From Tetrapyrgos nigripes (Eukaryota > Basidiomycota > Agaricomycetes > Agaricales > Campanellaceae), in the NCBI GenBank assembly GCA_013368315.1, contig JAACJM010000316.1:1-64000 (forward strand): DNA of 64,000 nucleotides. Reading direction: 5' to 3'. The position numbers were made by a program, and so were the translations under genes. The stretch's first letter is position 1; each line of letters starts with the position of its first letter. Below, in pieces: positions 33,183 to 45,789 of this stretch. The notes beneath the pieces are model-generated. The model did no database searches and was not told the DNA's origin. It was given only the letters and a program-made list of their open reading frames with translations.

Positions 33183-36100
33183 TCATCCTGTATCACCATC
33201 TTTGGCAACAGGTTCTGAAGGCTCAGGGGTAGGTGATGAGGAAGTGATGGCCTGCACCTTTGGGCTCTTCAACTTCAAGTTGAGCTTCATCTTTCTTGGC
33301 TGATCGTCAGTCTTGAGTCGAACAGCGAGCGATGCCCCTTCCTTCTGTCTGCCAAAATCAGGACGTTTTGAAGACTTGGACAAACGCTCCAGCAACTCTT
33401 CATCCTCATCCCGATCGCTTCTTCTCCGCTTCTCACCAGGTCGCATAGGTCCCAGACTCTCCATCGAAGCCATCAATCCCGGAGCAGGTGATTGCGGTCT
33501 CGAGGTGACGAGAGCCTCCAAAGCGTTGTCCTGCTCCTCATCTTCCGACAGTGGTTTTGGTGGAGGACCATTAGGTGAAGATACCTGCCGATGAGACAGC
33601 TTGGGACTAGAAGGCGGTACATCCGTTGACGAGGTGTCCTTGGGTTGGGCGTCAGCGGTGTCATCCTCATCGTCATAGTCCACCAATGATCCTAGTGATC
33701 GTAACGGTTGATGATTTTGTGGTCGAATCCCTCTGTTAGCCAGAGCACCGGCAACAGCCATACGTCGTTTCCTCTTGAGGTTGTTGTTTCCAAGCAGAGG
33801 AGATGGTGGCCCGTTAGTACGAGGCCATTGTTGACTAATGGGTTGTACGTAGTCATCGTCGTCTTCGCCGTTGAAGTAGTCCTCTTCTTCTGCGTCGAGT
33901 GCACGGCTTTGGATTGGCCAGCGGGGGTCAATGGGTCTAGGAAAATACCGGCCGTTAATATGTCGAAGATAAAAATGTGCAAGGGCCATCACGCACTTTT
34001 CCTTCGCTTCCGGCGGTGGTGGAGGCTCGTTGTTCATTTCCCATCGGCGGATAAACATTTGGAACCGCTGACCTCCGAGCGGAGTCTTGGCCAGGGCCTT
34101 GATCTCATCTTCATGCTTTGTCATGCAGAACTTGATGAGATCCTTCATGTTCTCCTACATGACATGTCGCAGATAAGCTATTGGAGGTAGAGATTTGACA
34201 GATAAGTAGCTTACACGACGCATATGCTCAAAGTACTCCTGACACGAGCAACTGAGAAGATTGTCTCGTCTTGACTCACGAAGTGTCAAGTCGAGAATGG
34301 GTTTCAGAATATCATGCTTCATGATTTGAGAATGAATGTTCTGATTGTTTTGCTTCAACAAAAGTCGGAAGAACCTAAAAGCGGCTGCAAACAGAACGTG
34401 AATTATGTTGGCTAACTATCATTGATGGTTAAAGAACTCACCATGCCGTAGATGTTTATCCTTGGCTTTTAGGAGGGTCGCCACTCTAGTAACAATGTTC
34501 GTGGTCATTACGAAGAAATGACTTCGAAACTGGTGTTGCAGGCTAAAATTGTATAACAGGTCGCACAGGTATACATAACGATTAGTCTGCTCTCGTGTGA
34601 GCGGGAGAACAGGATCTGAAGATGCAATAAAACAGTTACTACCAATTCAGTTTGGAAGTCTGATAGAGCTTTGTAACAGACCTGAGAAGTTCTTCCATTC
34701 TACAAGTTCAACGAAGGGCTTGAAAAGAAGCGCCACGCAGTCCTTGTAAAAATAATCCATGAAACGTTCTGTTCCGGGATCGTCTTTCCGACCGAGTTTG
34801 GAAGCTAATGCCTAAAAGGAGTTGTGGGACAAGGTCAGACTTGGTGTAGACAACACATATATAATCTCCACGCACTTGGGAGGCCTCGGTACCCATAACC
34901 GACACTAGCTCACCCCCGGGAGGAAGATCCAACCACACCCTCAATGCATCCCCAACCTGATTCTGAATGGCCATATCTTTACTCTGTGCCAAAAGTTTAC
35001 AACAAAGCTCCATGATCGTTTCAGCTTTATCAGCACCTCTCTTCCCTGCTGCCCTTTCCTTGTCAATTGCTACCACCTGCTTCAACACATGCCCTCTAAC
35101 ACCGTTGACATCGTGGTCTAATAAAGCCGATAAGATCTCTCCTCCAGCGCCAATGACGGGTTTCGAAACCGAGTCCTTTTCTGACCTGCTCAGAGCCCAC
35201 TGGACAGCGAAAAGGATCCCTCGATCGACAAGGCTTCGGAAAAGAGCCATCCGGGCTGGTAGCTGTACGTTCTTGCCCATGATGCATAACTGCTGGATGA
35301 GGAAGATGACCTCTCTACGATGAGCTATCTGCTCCTCGGTCAAGGACTCTTCTGGCGGTGCGAAGGAATAGGGAGCAGGTTGTGATGTTGATGATGACGA
35401 TGACGATGACGATGTTGAAGGGGCTGGAGCAGATGCAGCAGGAGGTAAGGCGTCATTGACAACTTTCGGACTGCCCTGTTGGCTATTTACAGACGACGAG
35501 CTGCCCTCATCCGGCTGCGACTGTAAAGCAATCGTGATGGGTCGCTGACCAGGTTGTTGTTGAGGTTGTGGTTGTGGTTTTCTCGCTGAGTTGAGGATTT
35601 CCTCGTCCACATAAAGCTTGATGATATCCCGCATAAATGTAGGATCTTGTTGTACATGGGTGATAATGTCGATTTGGTTAAAGATAATGCAGGAGTTGAG
35701 CACGTTGAATGTGGAATCATCGAGTACTCGTGCAAGGACTACGTCTTTCAGAAATTGAAGACGATAGGTGTGATGAATTTTACGTTGGATACTTGGGTCT
35801 TGTATATAAATGGGTTGGTGATAACGAGTGCATTGGTGTAGAAAGTCACGGTAATTGGCTTTGTAGGTGGGAAATTCGGGGTCGTCTGCATCGTGCAAGA
35901 TAATCAGGGCCGTGGTCTTCCCGAAGACATATTCGATACTCACATTCAAGCATCCCAGCCACGTCAAAGAAGAGTTCCTCGTCGAGAATAACCTCGTATA
36001 TGCTGTGTTCATTCAGCATAACTGTTCGATATAGTTTCAATCAGGATACATACGCAATACAGGTTGCGATGTACTTACGTATAGTTTGCATAATGCTACA

Positions 36101-37296
36101 AAGAGCATGCAGGTTCTGCAAACTCTCCGCCTCCTCGGCAGCATGCATAACGTCGATGAGTTGCTTGATATAATCCTAGTAAACATTATGACGCGTTTCA
36201 AATTAGCCCAACATGAATGTGACGTCTGACAACTGAACAAAAAAGCATGTATTTGCTAAAGAAGCAATGTACAATCTACACAACAATGGAAGAATTGGGT
36301 TAGGGACAGAAGAAGCACGTACCTCTGCTAGGATATACTCGCAAATTCTCTCCTTCACTTGCTGAGATCGAGCGAGAACCTTGATAGCTCTATCTATGTC
36401 TCCAATTATTCCCATTGTTGGGGTGGGTAGGTGGCCGGTACGGAGGATGTTGGTAGTCATTGAAGAGTTGGATTCAGGTCCTACGAGTGGTGACGACGAC
36501 TCGATATTTATGGAACCGTGTTCTTCCGCTGAAACTCCAAAATGAGAGGCTTATCGAGCAGTGACGGTGAAAGATATATGACGGACATATGCCATTGTAA
36601 TGCCTTTGAACATCCATAATGAAGTTCCAAACTTCTGCGCAGCCCTCAGGGTCCTGGAAACTGAGTGCATAGTCCACACCATCCGGCTCGGTCCATATGA
36701 TTAGAGTATCTGGAAAAACAAACACAAAACATGTCTGAGCCGCGTGGAAGGAGTGGTGTACAGTCGTGCCAACCTTGTTGTCGATTATAGATATCACTGG
36801 AGCGGATAGTTGTTGAGAGGATGATGTCTTCAGAATTTCTCTCCGAACGAGCCGTTAATAAAGCCTCGGAACCATCGGGGGACAAGTGACCCATGCAAAA
36901 AGCTGTTCCCTGATCAACCCAGCGAGAACCGACGAGTTCGTAGACCTTGAAAGGAAAGAATGAAAGAGGGAGGGCAAGCAACGCGTTTCAAGCAAGATTG
37001 AGGGCACAATGGTTCAGTAAAGCCGAGAGGAAAGAGGGTATGAGTATGCACACCTTCACGCGCTTCATCTCGTTTGCATCTGGGCCATGCAGATAGTCCT
37101 GCTCCTCGTCACTGATTACACCGTTGACATCACCGGGAACGGCAGCAGAGTCCTGGGCATTTTCAATCAACTCGACGTGGTTATTCACATCCAATACGGG
37201 GTCCTCAGAGGTGGAGCCAGCACCAACGTCCGAGTCATCGGCGGGAGGAATGACAATGAGTGATAGGGATTCATGTTGGCCGCCGTCGTCGTTCAT
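33183..37296 (-). CDS. PSY2: Protein phosphatase 4 regulatory subunit 3 (SMEK/Psy2)
   Basis: The start is ATG 37296. Exon 1 is 37054-37296, exon 2 36774-36955, exon 3 from 36709, with further exons down to the stop at 33183; roughly 1,080 aa. An acidic N-terminal leader precedes the EVH1/Ran-binding-like domain (RVKVYELVGSRWVDQGTAFCMG, DTLIIWTEPDGVDYALSFQDPEGC), which recognises FxxP motifs. The SMEK armadillo core follows (GDIDRAIKVLARSQQVKERI, YRLQFLKDVVLARVLDDSTFNVLNS, FRFFRLLLKQNNQ). A poly-Ser insert interrupts the core near 35380, and the acidic/basic tail is disordered. Psy2 targets PP4 to substrates such as gamma-H2AX and Rad53 in DNA-damage recovery. The length exceeds yeast Psy2 because of the leader, insert and tail. 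Confidence 0.95.
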
Positions 37297-37423
37297 GACA
37301 AGGACGACGAGAAAAAGAGATTTAAAAGAAGGGCAGCCGCTCGGGTGTAAGGCTGTAGCGTAAGACCCTCGTCCGAGTCACGCGACTTTCTGTTGACAAA
37401 ACAAAAGTTTTCTTCTTCCGACA

Positions 37424-38188
37424 ATGTCCAGCTCGATGAGTTCAAGAACGTCCAGTATCCTCACCATCGCTGGCGTCACTGTCCTCGGCATCGTCGCCTA
37501 TGCCGCCTACTTTGACTACAAGCGTCGCAACGACGTCGAGTTTCGAAGGCAGCTACGCAAGTCCTTTCAACGTCATTACACGCAATACACTGACTCCGTC
37601 ATCCAGGCAAAGACAAGAAACGCGCCGACAAGCATGTAGCCTCGACCATGGCTGCGGCATCCACAACATCTGATGAGGATCTCCGTGCTGCTCTCGAGCA
37701 GGTCAAGAAAGAAGAGGTGCCTGCGGCACCAGAGCAAAAAGAGGCATATTTCATGAGCCAAGTGGCTGCTGGTGAACAGATGTCTGTCCTCGGTACGTCA
37801 ACGGCTTTCCACTTGTTTTCTCCTTATCCACCTGTAATCAGGTCCGGACCACCACTTAACTGCCGCATTGGCTTTTTATCGTGCTTTGAGGGTGTATCCT
37901 TCCCCTGTGGAGCTCATGGTCATCTATCAAAAGACGGTTCCAGAACCCATTTTCAAAGCAAGTCCTCTGCAGCTCTGTATTTTTTCTTGCAGTTAATTTC
38001 TCTTCCAGCTTGTCATTGAATTGACCAACTTGGACGTGAGTTATGCATCCTCGACATCACAACCCCAAGACGAGCTAGATGGTCTTGACGACGAGACGAG
38101 TCCAGTTAGAGAAGGACCACCATCCGAGACGTCCTCACAGGAGTGGGATAAAGTCACAGATCCTGGCTCTATGACCCCTGCTTCATGA
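37424..38188 (+). CDS. TOM20: Mitochondrial import receptor subunit TOM20
   Basis: Four exons give 204 aa: 37424-37556, 37607-37792, 37842-37967 by first estimate, corrected by codon count to 37842-37957, and 38009-38188. The N-terminus has an outer-membrane anchor ([20 protein letters not shown]) followed by the basic [23 protein letters not shown]. The presequence-binding TPR-like core has [37 protein letters not shown] and [15 protein letters not shown]. The tail is acidic. Tom20 recognises mitochondrial presequences at the TOM complex. Two of its three introns only work with GC donors: GCAAGT at 37557 and GCAAGT at 37958. The frame fails with the nearest GT sites. PSY2 is divergent by 127 bp. 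Confidence 0.95.
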
Positions 38189-38333
38189 ACACCGTAATGA
38201 CCAGCCTGTACTCGTGAAATAAACCTTCTCGTAGTCAGGATAGCCGTGTTGTCTCATCTTATTCTCGTTTGTTTCCAAGACACATTCTAATAAATGCTTT
38301 AATTTTTCTTGCTTTCACATGTTGCATCTGTAG

Positions 38334-39713
38334 GTGAAAGACAGAGTCGAAGGTAAGCTAAAGGACCCTTTCCATACAGGATACTAGCTGAGCTGAGACT
38401 GGTGTAGGATATTACCAGAAGTTCCCACCCAAAAGCCTAGGTGTCGCAGTGGAAACCCGTAAGCTTCCATCGAGCGAAACCTCCAAAAAAGTGTTGGTCG
38501 TCAAAAAGGATGTCAAAGCTGGAGAAGTCATCTACGAGGTACGTTTTACGTCTTATCTAACTGAATATGGAACTTAATGTGATTCCTCCAGGAACACCCA
38601 GTGATCGCAGCTCTGGACTATGACCTTCAGGAGGCTGGGACCCATTGCTCACATTGTCTGCGCGTGCTTGACCCATCCACTGCTATCAAAATCTCCCAGG
38701 ATCCTATCAACACGGTCTTCTGCTCAAAAGAATGCCAAACGGCTGCTAAAAACCAATCGCACGCTCTGCTTTTCACTCTTGAGCGTCCTCTTCCTGCCGA
38801 CATCCCCACTGAACCCATAACCCCAGCCAAACTCGATTCTCGTCGAAAAGCCCAAGTGCAGTATGTCGAACACCTCAAAAAAGTCAACAAAGCTGCTCCT
38901 CTCCTCGTAGCCCGATTCATCGCTCGTCAAATTGCTTTGGAAATGGGCAAACTCATCCCCGGTGCTAGCGTTGCTGAGGATCAGGAGAAGGACTTTATCG
39001 ATGCCGAGGGTGGAGAATACTTGTTGGCTGATCATTTGGAGAGGTTGCGTTACCTCGAGGTCGCAGCGGATAAAGAGGAAATCGCGTTGATTACTGCTGT
39101 CTTGGAGTCTGTTTTACCTGGCTTGGAGCAGTTTGTGACAGAGGAGAGGTATACGGTATTTTTGGGCAAGATGGCTTATAATGGTTTTGGAGTGTTCTAT
39201 GGTGAAGGTAGAGACGACAAGGTAAGTCTCTTGACTGTATTGTATGACACTGTCTGACCGTTCTCACTCCGTGATCAGCCATCCTCGCAGGCCCGTCCAG
39301 AAGACCAAGAAAGGACACGTACCCCTTGTGGAACCTCTCGTCAGACCGGTACTGCTCTCTACACCGTCTCTTCCTACCTTTCGCACTCTTGTGATCCTTC
39401 CGCTCGACCCTCCTTTGAAAACGGCACCTCAGAACTTCGCCTCATCGCTACTCGTGACCTCAAAGCAGGCGACGAACTTACCGTTGCCTACGTCGACGTC
39501 ACTCAGCACGAGGATGAATCCATTGTTGATGCTAGAAGGAGGAGAAGGATGGAATTGGCTAGGGGATGGAGGTTTGCTTGTGAGTGTGATAGGTGTTTGG
39601 AAGAGGCGAAGACTTTGGACTTGGTTACGGCCACAGAGGAGAAGATCAAGGATGAGTCAAAGGTGGAGGATTCGGTTTCTCATTACCAAGAAAATGAAGG
39701 GACCAGCATTTAA
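38334..39713 (+). CDS. SET5: SET5-like SET-domain methyltransferase with MYND-type finger (5' end unresolved)
   Basis: Exons 38334-38352, 38408-38538, 38592-39221 and 39279-39713 join in phase to 404 residues. The SET domain is split: the N-part is VLVVKKDVKAGEVIYEEHPV, the insert carries a zinc finger (CSHCL...FCSKECQ), and the C-part is YLSHSCDPSARPSFENG...AGDELTVAYVDV, with post-SET-like CECDRCLEEA. Set5 methylates histone H4 N-terminal lysines in yeast. No in-frame ATG lies in the first clear exon. ATG 38185 (overlapping the TOM20 stop as ATGA) followed by ACC and a GT donor would join in phase as MNT-VKDRVEGYYQKF, giving 407 aa, but this is unproven. The N-terminal extension found in some Set5 proteins has no room here. 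Confidence 0.85.
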
Positions 39714-40123
39714 CATTGGAGGCAAGCTTTTCACACTCGCTTGAATCAGTGACTTGGTAAAAAAAAAAAGTCCTGTTTCAACCGAGTTTAAGAGACCTCG
39801 CCATCCGTGTTAAACGCTGTACACCAGCTGGATCTTCCGGAGCCTCAGCCTTTAAAATCAAATGATAGAACAGTTCATCCACCGTTCGTTAGATAAAGTA
39901 CTCTAATATAGATATCGTTAATGGACCTTTCCATATTTTGCACTACTGAAGTGCCAATAGTGATGAACCCGTTGTCAAAGCTAGGAATACATCGTTCTAG
40001 TTGCGGCCGAGTGAGCAATTGTAAGATAACAACATTATTGTGAAGCTCTATAATATCAAAGTACTCGAGATAGCGTACATGGACAACAAGCAGGTTGAGA
40101 ACCAAGATATGTACCGAAATCAT
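39714..40123. other. Convergent spacer
   Basis: It lies between the stops of the SET5-like gene (plus) and the unknown gene (minus). There is an A-run near 39757. The 82-aa minus ORF at 39875-40123 has no recognisable feature. No gene is supported. Confidence 0.45.
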
Positions 40124-42800
40124 CTAGATCATACTATGCAACATTCCATCAGCAGGGATTTTACTACGAGCCTCTAATATTCTTTGAGCCCTATCACGGC
40201 CTCTCCCATTCACTTGAGACGTGTTCTCATCTTCCTTCTCCTGCTCATCCTCGTTCTCTTCTTCTGGCACGAAATCAAGTGCTCCAGGATCGATACCACG
40301 TTCCAGATCCCTTTCAGCGTAGGCAGCTCTGCGAATGGATGCAGGTGGTCTGTTCGGTGATTGGGTTGGCATTGGCTGAGAAGCGGTATTTGAGAGCAGG
40401 GTTTCCGGTCTGTATGACGCGAGACTGAGAGCTGCTGGTTGGGGTTTCGATGTTCGTCGGACGATTTGGATAGGGACTGAACCGGGTATACCGGTATGCG
40501 TCGGTGCAGCTTCTGCATTGGTTGTTAGCAAAAAAAATACAAGTCGAGCGATATTTTGTGACTACAGACCTTCCTGATCGTCGACAGCATCGTCCTCAGC
40601 AACAAAGTCATCAAAATTGTCTTCCTCGTCATTCAGCAGTCTATTTCGGCGGACAAATGTCTCATAGAGTTTGTTATCGTTCTTCCAGGCTGCTCTATGG
40701 CTAGGAACGCTGGCAGCAAGCATATCCAAAATCTTGTCGTCATGGACTCGCGATAGACTGCTTGTGCTTGAATTGGCTGGATGATCTTCAGTTGTTTCGC
40801 CGGTGCTGCCAGTTACGTCGCTAGACATCTGTATGTCGTCTTGTACAGAGTCCACCACTGTGCCCGAGGAACTTGATTCGTCTCGAGGGACCCCGATAGA
40901 TGGTGAGAGGGGCAAGTGAGATGGGGCAGGCAATGATGCGGGACGAAGACCAGGAAATGACTGAGGGAGGCCAAGCAAATTTTGCTTCCGAGGTCGAGAA
41001 GGGCGAGAAGGAGCCACAGGTTGTGATTCTATCAGAGGAAGAACGTTCTTTACGACCCTGGTCGGACGAGCAGTTTCTTCTTCCAGATCAAAAATCATGT
41101 CTGTTCAGGAAATTGGATTAGTGATTAGTTTGAGAGACGTGAGTTCGATCCATACCTCCTGTGTCGACATTTGCCATAATATCCTCGTTCTCTTCCACTG
41201 TATCCGAGTTTGGTACTTGAACATCAAATGTGACTTTGCGTTTACCCTTTGACTTGGGGGAAGGAGACAAATTCGCGTCGACTACGACAGAACCGTCCTC
41301 TTCTTTCTTGGCTTCGTCGGGCTTCCTTTTCTCTTTGCCCTTGCCAACCTCGCCAGCTGGCTTCCGAGACGTGGAAGGACCGGCGTGAGAGGAAGTTTCT
41401 TCTGCAACAGGTCGATCATTGGCGTTACTCTCGGCTTGTCTCTTTCTCTCCATCTCCTCTTCTAGCAAGAAATACCGATAGCTAGCAGCGGTATTCATGT
41501 CATCATCAACCATCCGTCTAAACTGGAAGACATTCCGGACATCAGAATTCGCGAGAGGTGAAGTGAGAGTAATAGATGACGCGGATTGAAGCGTGTCAGG
41601 CGTTCGGCTGCGAAATGAATCAGCTGCTGGCGATGGTGAGGAATCGCTCTGAGCCCTTGGATGATGGAAAGAAGTGACAAGGGATGCTGATAAGGCAGAC
41701 ACTCGTGGAGCGCTTCTGCTTGCAGATGGCACAGCGACACTTTGGGAAGGCTGGGGAGATCCAATAGGAACAAAGTCGCGAATGACTGACGCAGGTACAC
41801 CAGTGAACTTGGGACTACTGGGGCTGGCTGGCCCAGGAATGTGGTTGCTGGTCGCCGACGCCTGCGAGCTCTGAGCATCAAGTGCACTCTGTTCCTGCTC
41901 TGCCTTTTTAATGCCTTCATTATACTTGTTCAGCAACAACTGCACGTCTCGTTTCAACTGCGCCTCTGCACGGTCTATCTCCGCGACTTTCTCTCTCACA
42001 ACGCCATCGAGATATTCTTCCACTGAGGACCTAGTAGAGGCTGATTCCTGAGTGGCGACAGATGCAAGGGCGGCGAAGAGAGATCGAGTGGCTTTGACTT
42101 CAGGGAAGACGGGAGGGATGAAAGGTAGCTGGTACTTTGGAATAGCGTTCAAAATGGAGGATGGTTCTGGGGTGGTTTCTGCAGGAGAGGGTGATGCAGG
42201 GGTAGTAGGAAGTACAATTCTAAACAACGGAGAAAATTGAGGAGATGATTCTTGGCGCCGAATAGCTTCGCCTCTCTGAATCCATGTTAGGACGCGACAA
42301 AGAGTGGAGTAAAGGCGAAAAAGGCTCACTAGTACATCGTGACTGACCTCCACCCATCCCGACGCATTTCTCAACACCACCGTCTCAGCCCAACCTTTCG
42401 TGATGATAGGTCCTTCCTTGAGATTGAACGAATCATCGGTAGAGACGATTTGATGTATTCGATACACAAGAACTTGACAACAAAGGCATGTCAAAGACGT
42501 GTAGCGGGCGCAAAGGGTAGGATCGGATATAAATGGCCCTCGTTTTCGAGTACGCAGTGTTAGCTGTGGATATGCCTGTCGAGATACACGTAAGATTAGA
42601 TCGTTCCGTGCCCTGGGTCATTTAGGGGTGAGTGAAAACAGAATTACAATTTGGATGTCCTCATCGTGTGCGACATAGACTGGAGTATACTCGGTCGCTG
42701 ATGGCACGTTTGGTTGCGAATCCACCTGCGGTGTACTTTGAAGCTTCACGTTAAGACATTTGCATGCATAGAGAGTGTCTTGGAGGTCCCCATGGACCAT
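40124..42800 (-). CDS. Unknown protein with N-terminal paired-cysteine module and long disordered region
   Basis: Five exons (42648-42800, 42348-42575, 41156-42275, 40570-41100, 40124-40512) join in phase to 806 aa. The first ATG in frame is 42800 (MVHGDLQDTLYACKCLNVKL). The N-terminal ~130 residues look folded, with a CxC pair (YACKCLN) and a later cluster (CARYTSLTCLCCQVLVYRIHQ), followed by beta-rich VVLRNASGWVEV. This resembles a zinc-stabilised beta module, though I cannot place it in a known family. A long coiled stretch (REKVAEIDRAEAQLKRDVQLLLNKY) and Ser/Pro-rich disorder follow. Short motif blocks recur near the end (SYRYFLLEEEMERKR; DFVPEEENEDE; AQRILEARSKIPADGM). No function is assigned. 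Confidence 0.7.
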
Positions 42801-42999
42801 GATGATGTAGGGAGAAGGAACAAGCCTCTCCGCTTCCGTCTTAATATATTGATCCGAGTCAAATCCGTGACTCAAAAAGACGCAAAAAATTGTCTTCAGA
42901 TTTTGAGCGTAGATAGCGTATACAACACCACAAAAACCAATTACAAACTCGTATCTAAGTTATTAGGTGCAAGGGGAAAGAATCTAGACACTAGAAACA

Positions 43000-45789
43000 C
43001 TACCGGTTCTTTTTTGTTTCTTTGACGTCCTTCTCGTTCTCATTGACAGCGTCTGCATCCTCATCCAGAACTTGGCCGTACTCGTTCACTCGTTTAGGAT
43101 CAATCCTATAGATCCATCGCTAACAAAGTAGGTTTCAGTTTGACGCTGATAAACAGACGAAAAGGCAACTTACCTGATAGAGGAAAACAAGAAACACGAC
43201 ATCATCCCGGAAGCAAGCTAAACGATGCAGGAAGGGCATCTTTATGCAGAATGCAAAAAAGTCATCGACAACTGTTGAAAGCGTCTGGATAGGCCATACG
43301 TGTGAGAGGCGTTATTTAATGGCTTCCTATCAACGCACTTTGTATACCATGGCTTTCATGGGCATGTGCGCAACACTCTTTAGCTTGTAGTTTATTATAA
43401 GCTGAGGCACGAGTTGGGCCTAAGATGGATGGTGGAATGAGCCTAAAGATGGATTAACACAAATCGGACAGACTCACAAATCCGAACATGTAGACGTAAG
43501 AGGTCAAGGTGGAAATGACAAAGGAGTACCATCCACGATGGGATTCGTAAAGCAGAGAATAAATGGTATATCCAGCGAGAGTTGGAATTGCCACATAAGA
43601 AACATAGCGGAAAGCAAGTTTGTCATATCTAGAGAACCAGTCAGGACCTGGATTGATACAGGAAATATGATTCTGCTCACTCTTGAGTCTTCTTTTCGTC
43701 TTCGCTCAGCACATGCTTGTCTATAAATAATGTGTTCAGAGTAGAGTTAGAGTACACAGAAGAAAGAACACCAACCTTTGACCTCTAGCTTATACGGTAG
43801 CAAAGAGCCTGCAGTAGAAGGAACTAGCGAAATATCCACAGCTTTCGTTATCTGTAGGACAAAGCGCTCAGCGTTATCAGAAAAAGGCCGATTTAGTGCT
43901 ATCAGTACTGTACCTTCCAGGCCTCTATAATCACACCCATTCCAGAACCAAACAGAATCATCCAACTGGTGTTGTCATTGTTATCGATGAGATACAGAAG
44001 GATGATGATTTGAACGAAAACATTGGTGACAATCTATCCAGCTGACTTAGCCTTGTGTTTTGATCCGGAGGAAATGAAACTTACAGTCCTGAACAGCGAT
44101 AAGTCAATTGAGAGTTGGGATGACGAGGAGAGAAGGCACACCTGACAGATACTCCAACCATTTCTTTCTTCTGGCGCCAATGGGAGACGTCGTTCTTGAA
44201 GGCCAGCATTTCGAAACTGTAAGACAAAATGGAACAGTTATGTCAGATGTGGCAGACGTCATTGAAGCCCAGAAGAATACGTACACCATATGTAAAACAC
44301 TAACAAGGCCAGTCAAGCCCAGGAAGTACGGGTTAGTCTCCAGGAGCATTCTTTTGATTTCGTCAAGTTCGGTTCCAGCACTAGATCCTTGTTGCTTGGC
44401 AGCTTCGTTGAACCCGTGTGTCATGGAGGCGAATATCTGGAATTTCATGAAAGACATTGGCTGGAAAGTTATCTGCAGCGGCATAGTCGGGGTAGACGAA
44501 TTGAGCTCGACATAGTGCGACCGAAGATGCCAGAATTCGTTGGGAAAGACGATAGGTTTGTACAGCGCTTTGGTGCCAGTGCTATCGCGTACCTTCGGGA
44601 CTAGATGGACATCTGCGAACGTCGAGTCAGAATTCCATGCTTGAGAGGAAGCCAAAAAAAATTAAGCACGTTCAGCGATTGGAGCTGGAAGTGTAGTCAA
44701 CGGCACGGACGCTGCATCGGATATCAGGGCTAGAGTGATGTTCTAGACAAATGTTTCAATTTCGAGCGGAGGTCTCTGGAGAGGAGTAGACTGACTGGAT
44801 GCCAGTGCGGCACAATCACGTCTGCTTCCTGCGTTGAATGACATTAGATAGTCATCTATATGGAAGGGCTCCTGAGCATTACCTCCTCTTCTTCGTCATC
44901 CTGAGACGCGTCTCCGCTGAGGAGATTTTTCTCTTTCCTAATCTTGACTCGCGGAAGGTAAGGAGTCAAGACTGTAAAGGATGGTTCAAGATACTAGGTA
45001 GACACGCAATCATCAAACTTACGTTTACGAATGTGATGGAATCTCTCTGGGTCAAAGTTGGGATTTTGAGGGTCGGGACTGGCACCATCTTTAACCAAGA
45101 ATACATCTGCCCAAAGAGAACCATTGCGTAGAACATTCTGCTCTTGTTATCAGCAACTGCCATAAAGTTCAAATTTCCAATTCAACGTACTTGCGGGAAA
45201 ACAATATTGAACTCTTCCACTCGAGAAACCTTGTAGTCACCGTAAGTGATATTCTTCCAAACGAAATTAGGAAGTCCCTCGTCCCGGTCCTTTCTGTATG
45301 CTGAAGTCCACTGTTTGGAAAACACGTCTCCGTGGGGTGTCGTAGACAAGTGAACATGCATTGACAGAACTTCTCCGAAAGTCCATCCTGGTACAGCTTG
45401 CGTTGGAGGCACATTTTGCGGGTCGACATATCCAGGTTGTTCGGGGCTTACAGTAGGAGCTGCAGGAGTAGTCGGTTGTTTTGGAGCGAAATATTTCGTG
45501 GCTATTGGTGCGAATGCGATATTAATTTGAGTAGACGTGACGGGATAAAAAAAGGCGCCCAGTATCGTTCACAGAACAACACATACCCAGTTGAGTTACC
45601 ATCCACACCAGAAAGATTTGCTGTTTGAGGATTCCATTTGTGAGGATTTAATGCGGAGTATCCTAACGCGCCTCGCACCTGAGCAATACCCAGAAACTTG
45701 CGCAGCGGTGATTCTTCCTGCTGGGCCTGACCTGGGCCATTTGCAACACCCTGTGCAGGGGCTGCAGCTCTCGGTTGAGCTGCGGACAT
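43000..45789 (-). CDS. CLPTM1-family multipass membrane protein
   Basis: It starts at ATG 45789 (MSAAQPRAAAPAQGVANGPG) and ends at TAG 43000-43002 after an acidic/basic tail (DADAVNENEKDVKETKKNR). A first hydrophobic segment is QIFLVWMVTQL. The lumenal beta-rich domain contains GWTFGEVLSMHVHLSTTPHG, NFVWKNITYGDYK and, downstream, NGSLWADVFLVKDGASPDP, hallmarks of the cleft lip and palate transmembrane protein 1 family. Further exons give ALYKPIVFPNEFWHLRSHYVELN, KRMLLETNPYFLGLTGLVSVLHM and FEMLAFKNDVSHWR, with several membrane spans and the final HRWIYRIDPKRVNEYGQ. Animal CLPTM1 acts in ER receptor trafficking, and CLPTM1L is a GlcN-PI scramblase for GPI synthesis; which role applies here is unknown. 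There are many short introns, and internal boundaries are approximate. Confidence 0.9.

Noticed and set aside
36536..36610. GC donor for a PSY2 intron (AATG|GCATAT)
   Set aside because: A normal GT donor six bases on (ATAT|GTCCGT) joins in phase as HYNGISEEHGS, so a GC donor is not needed.
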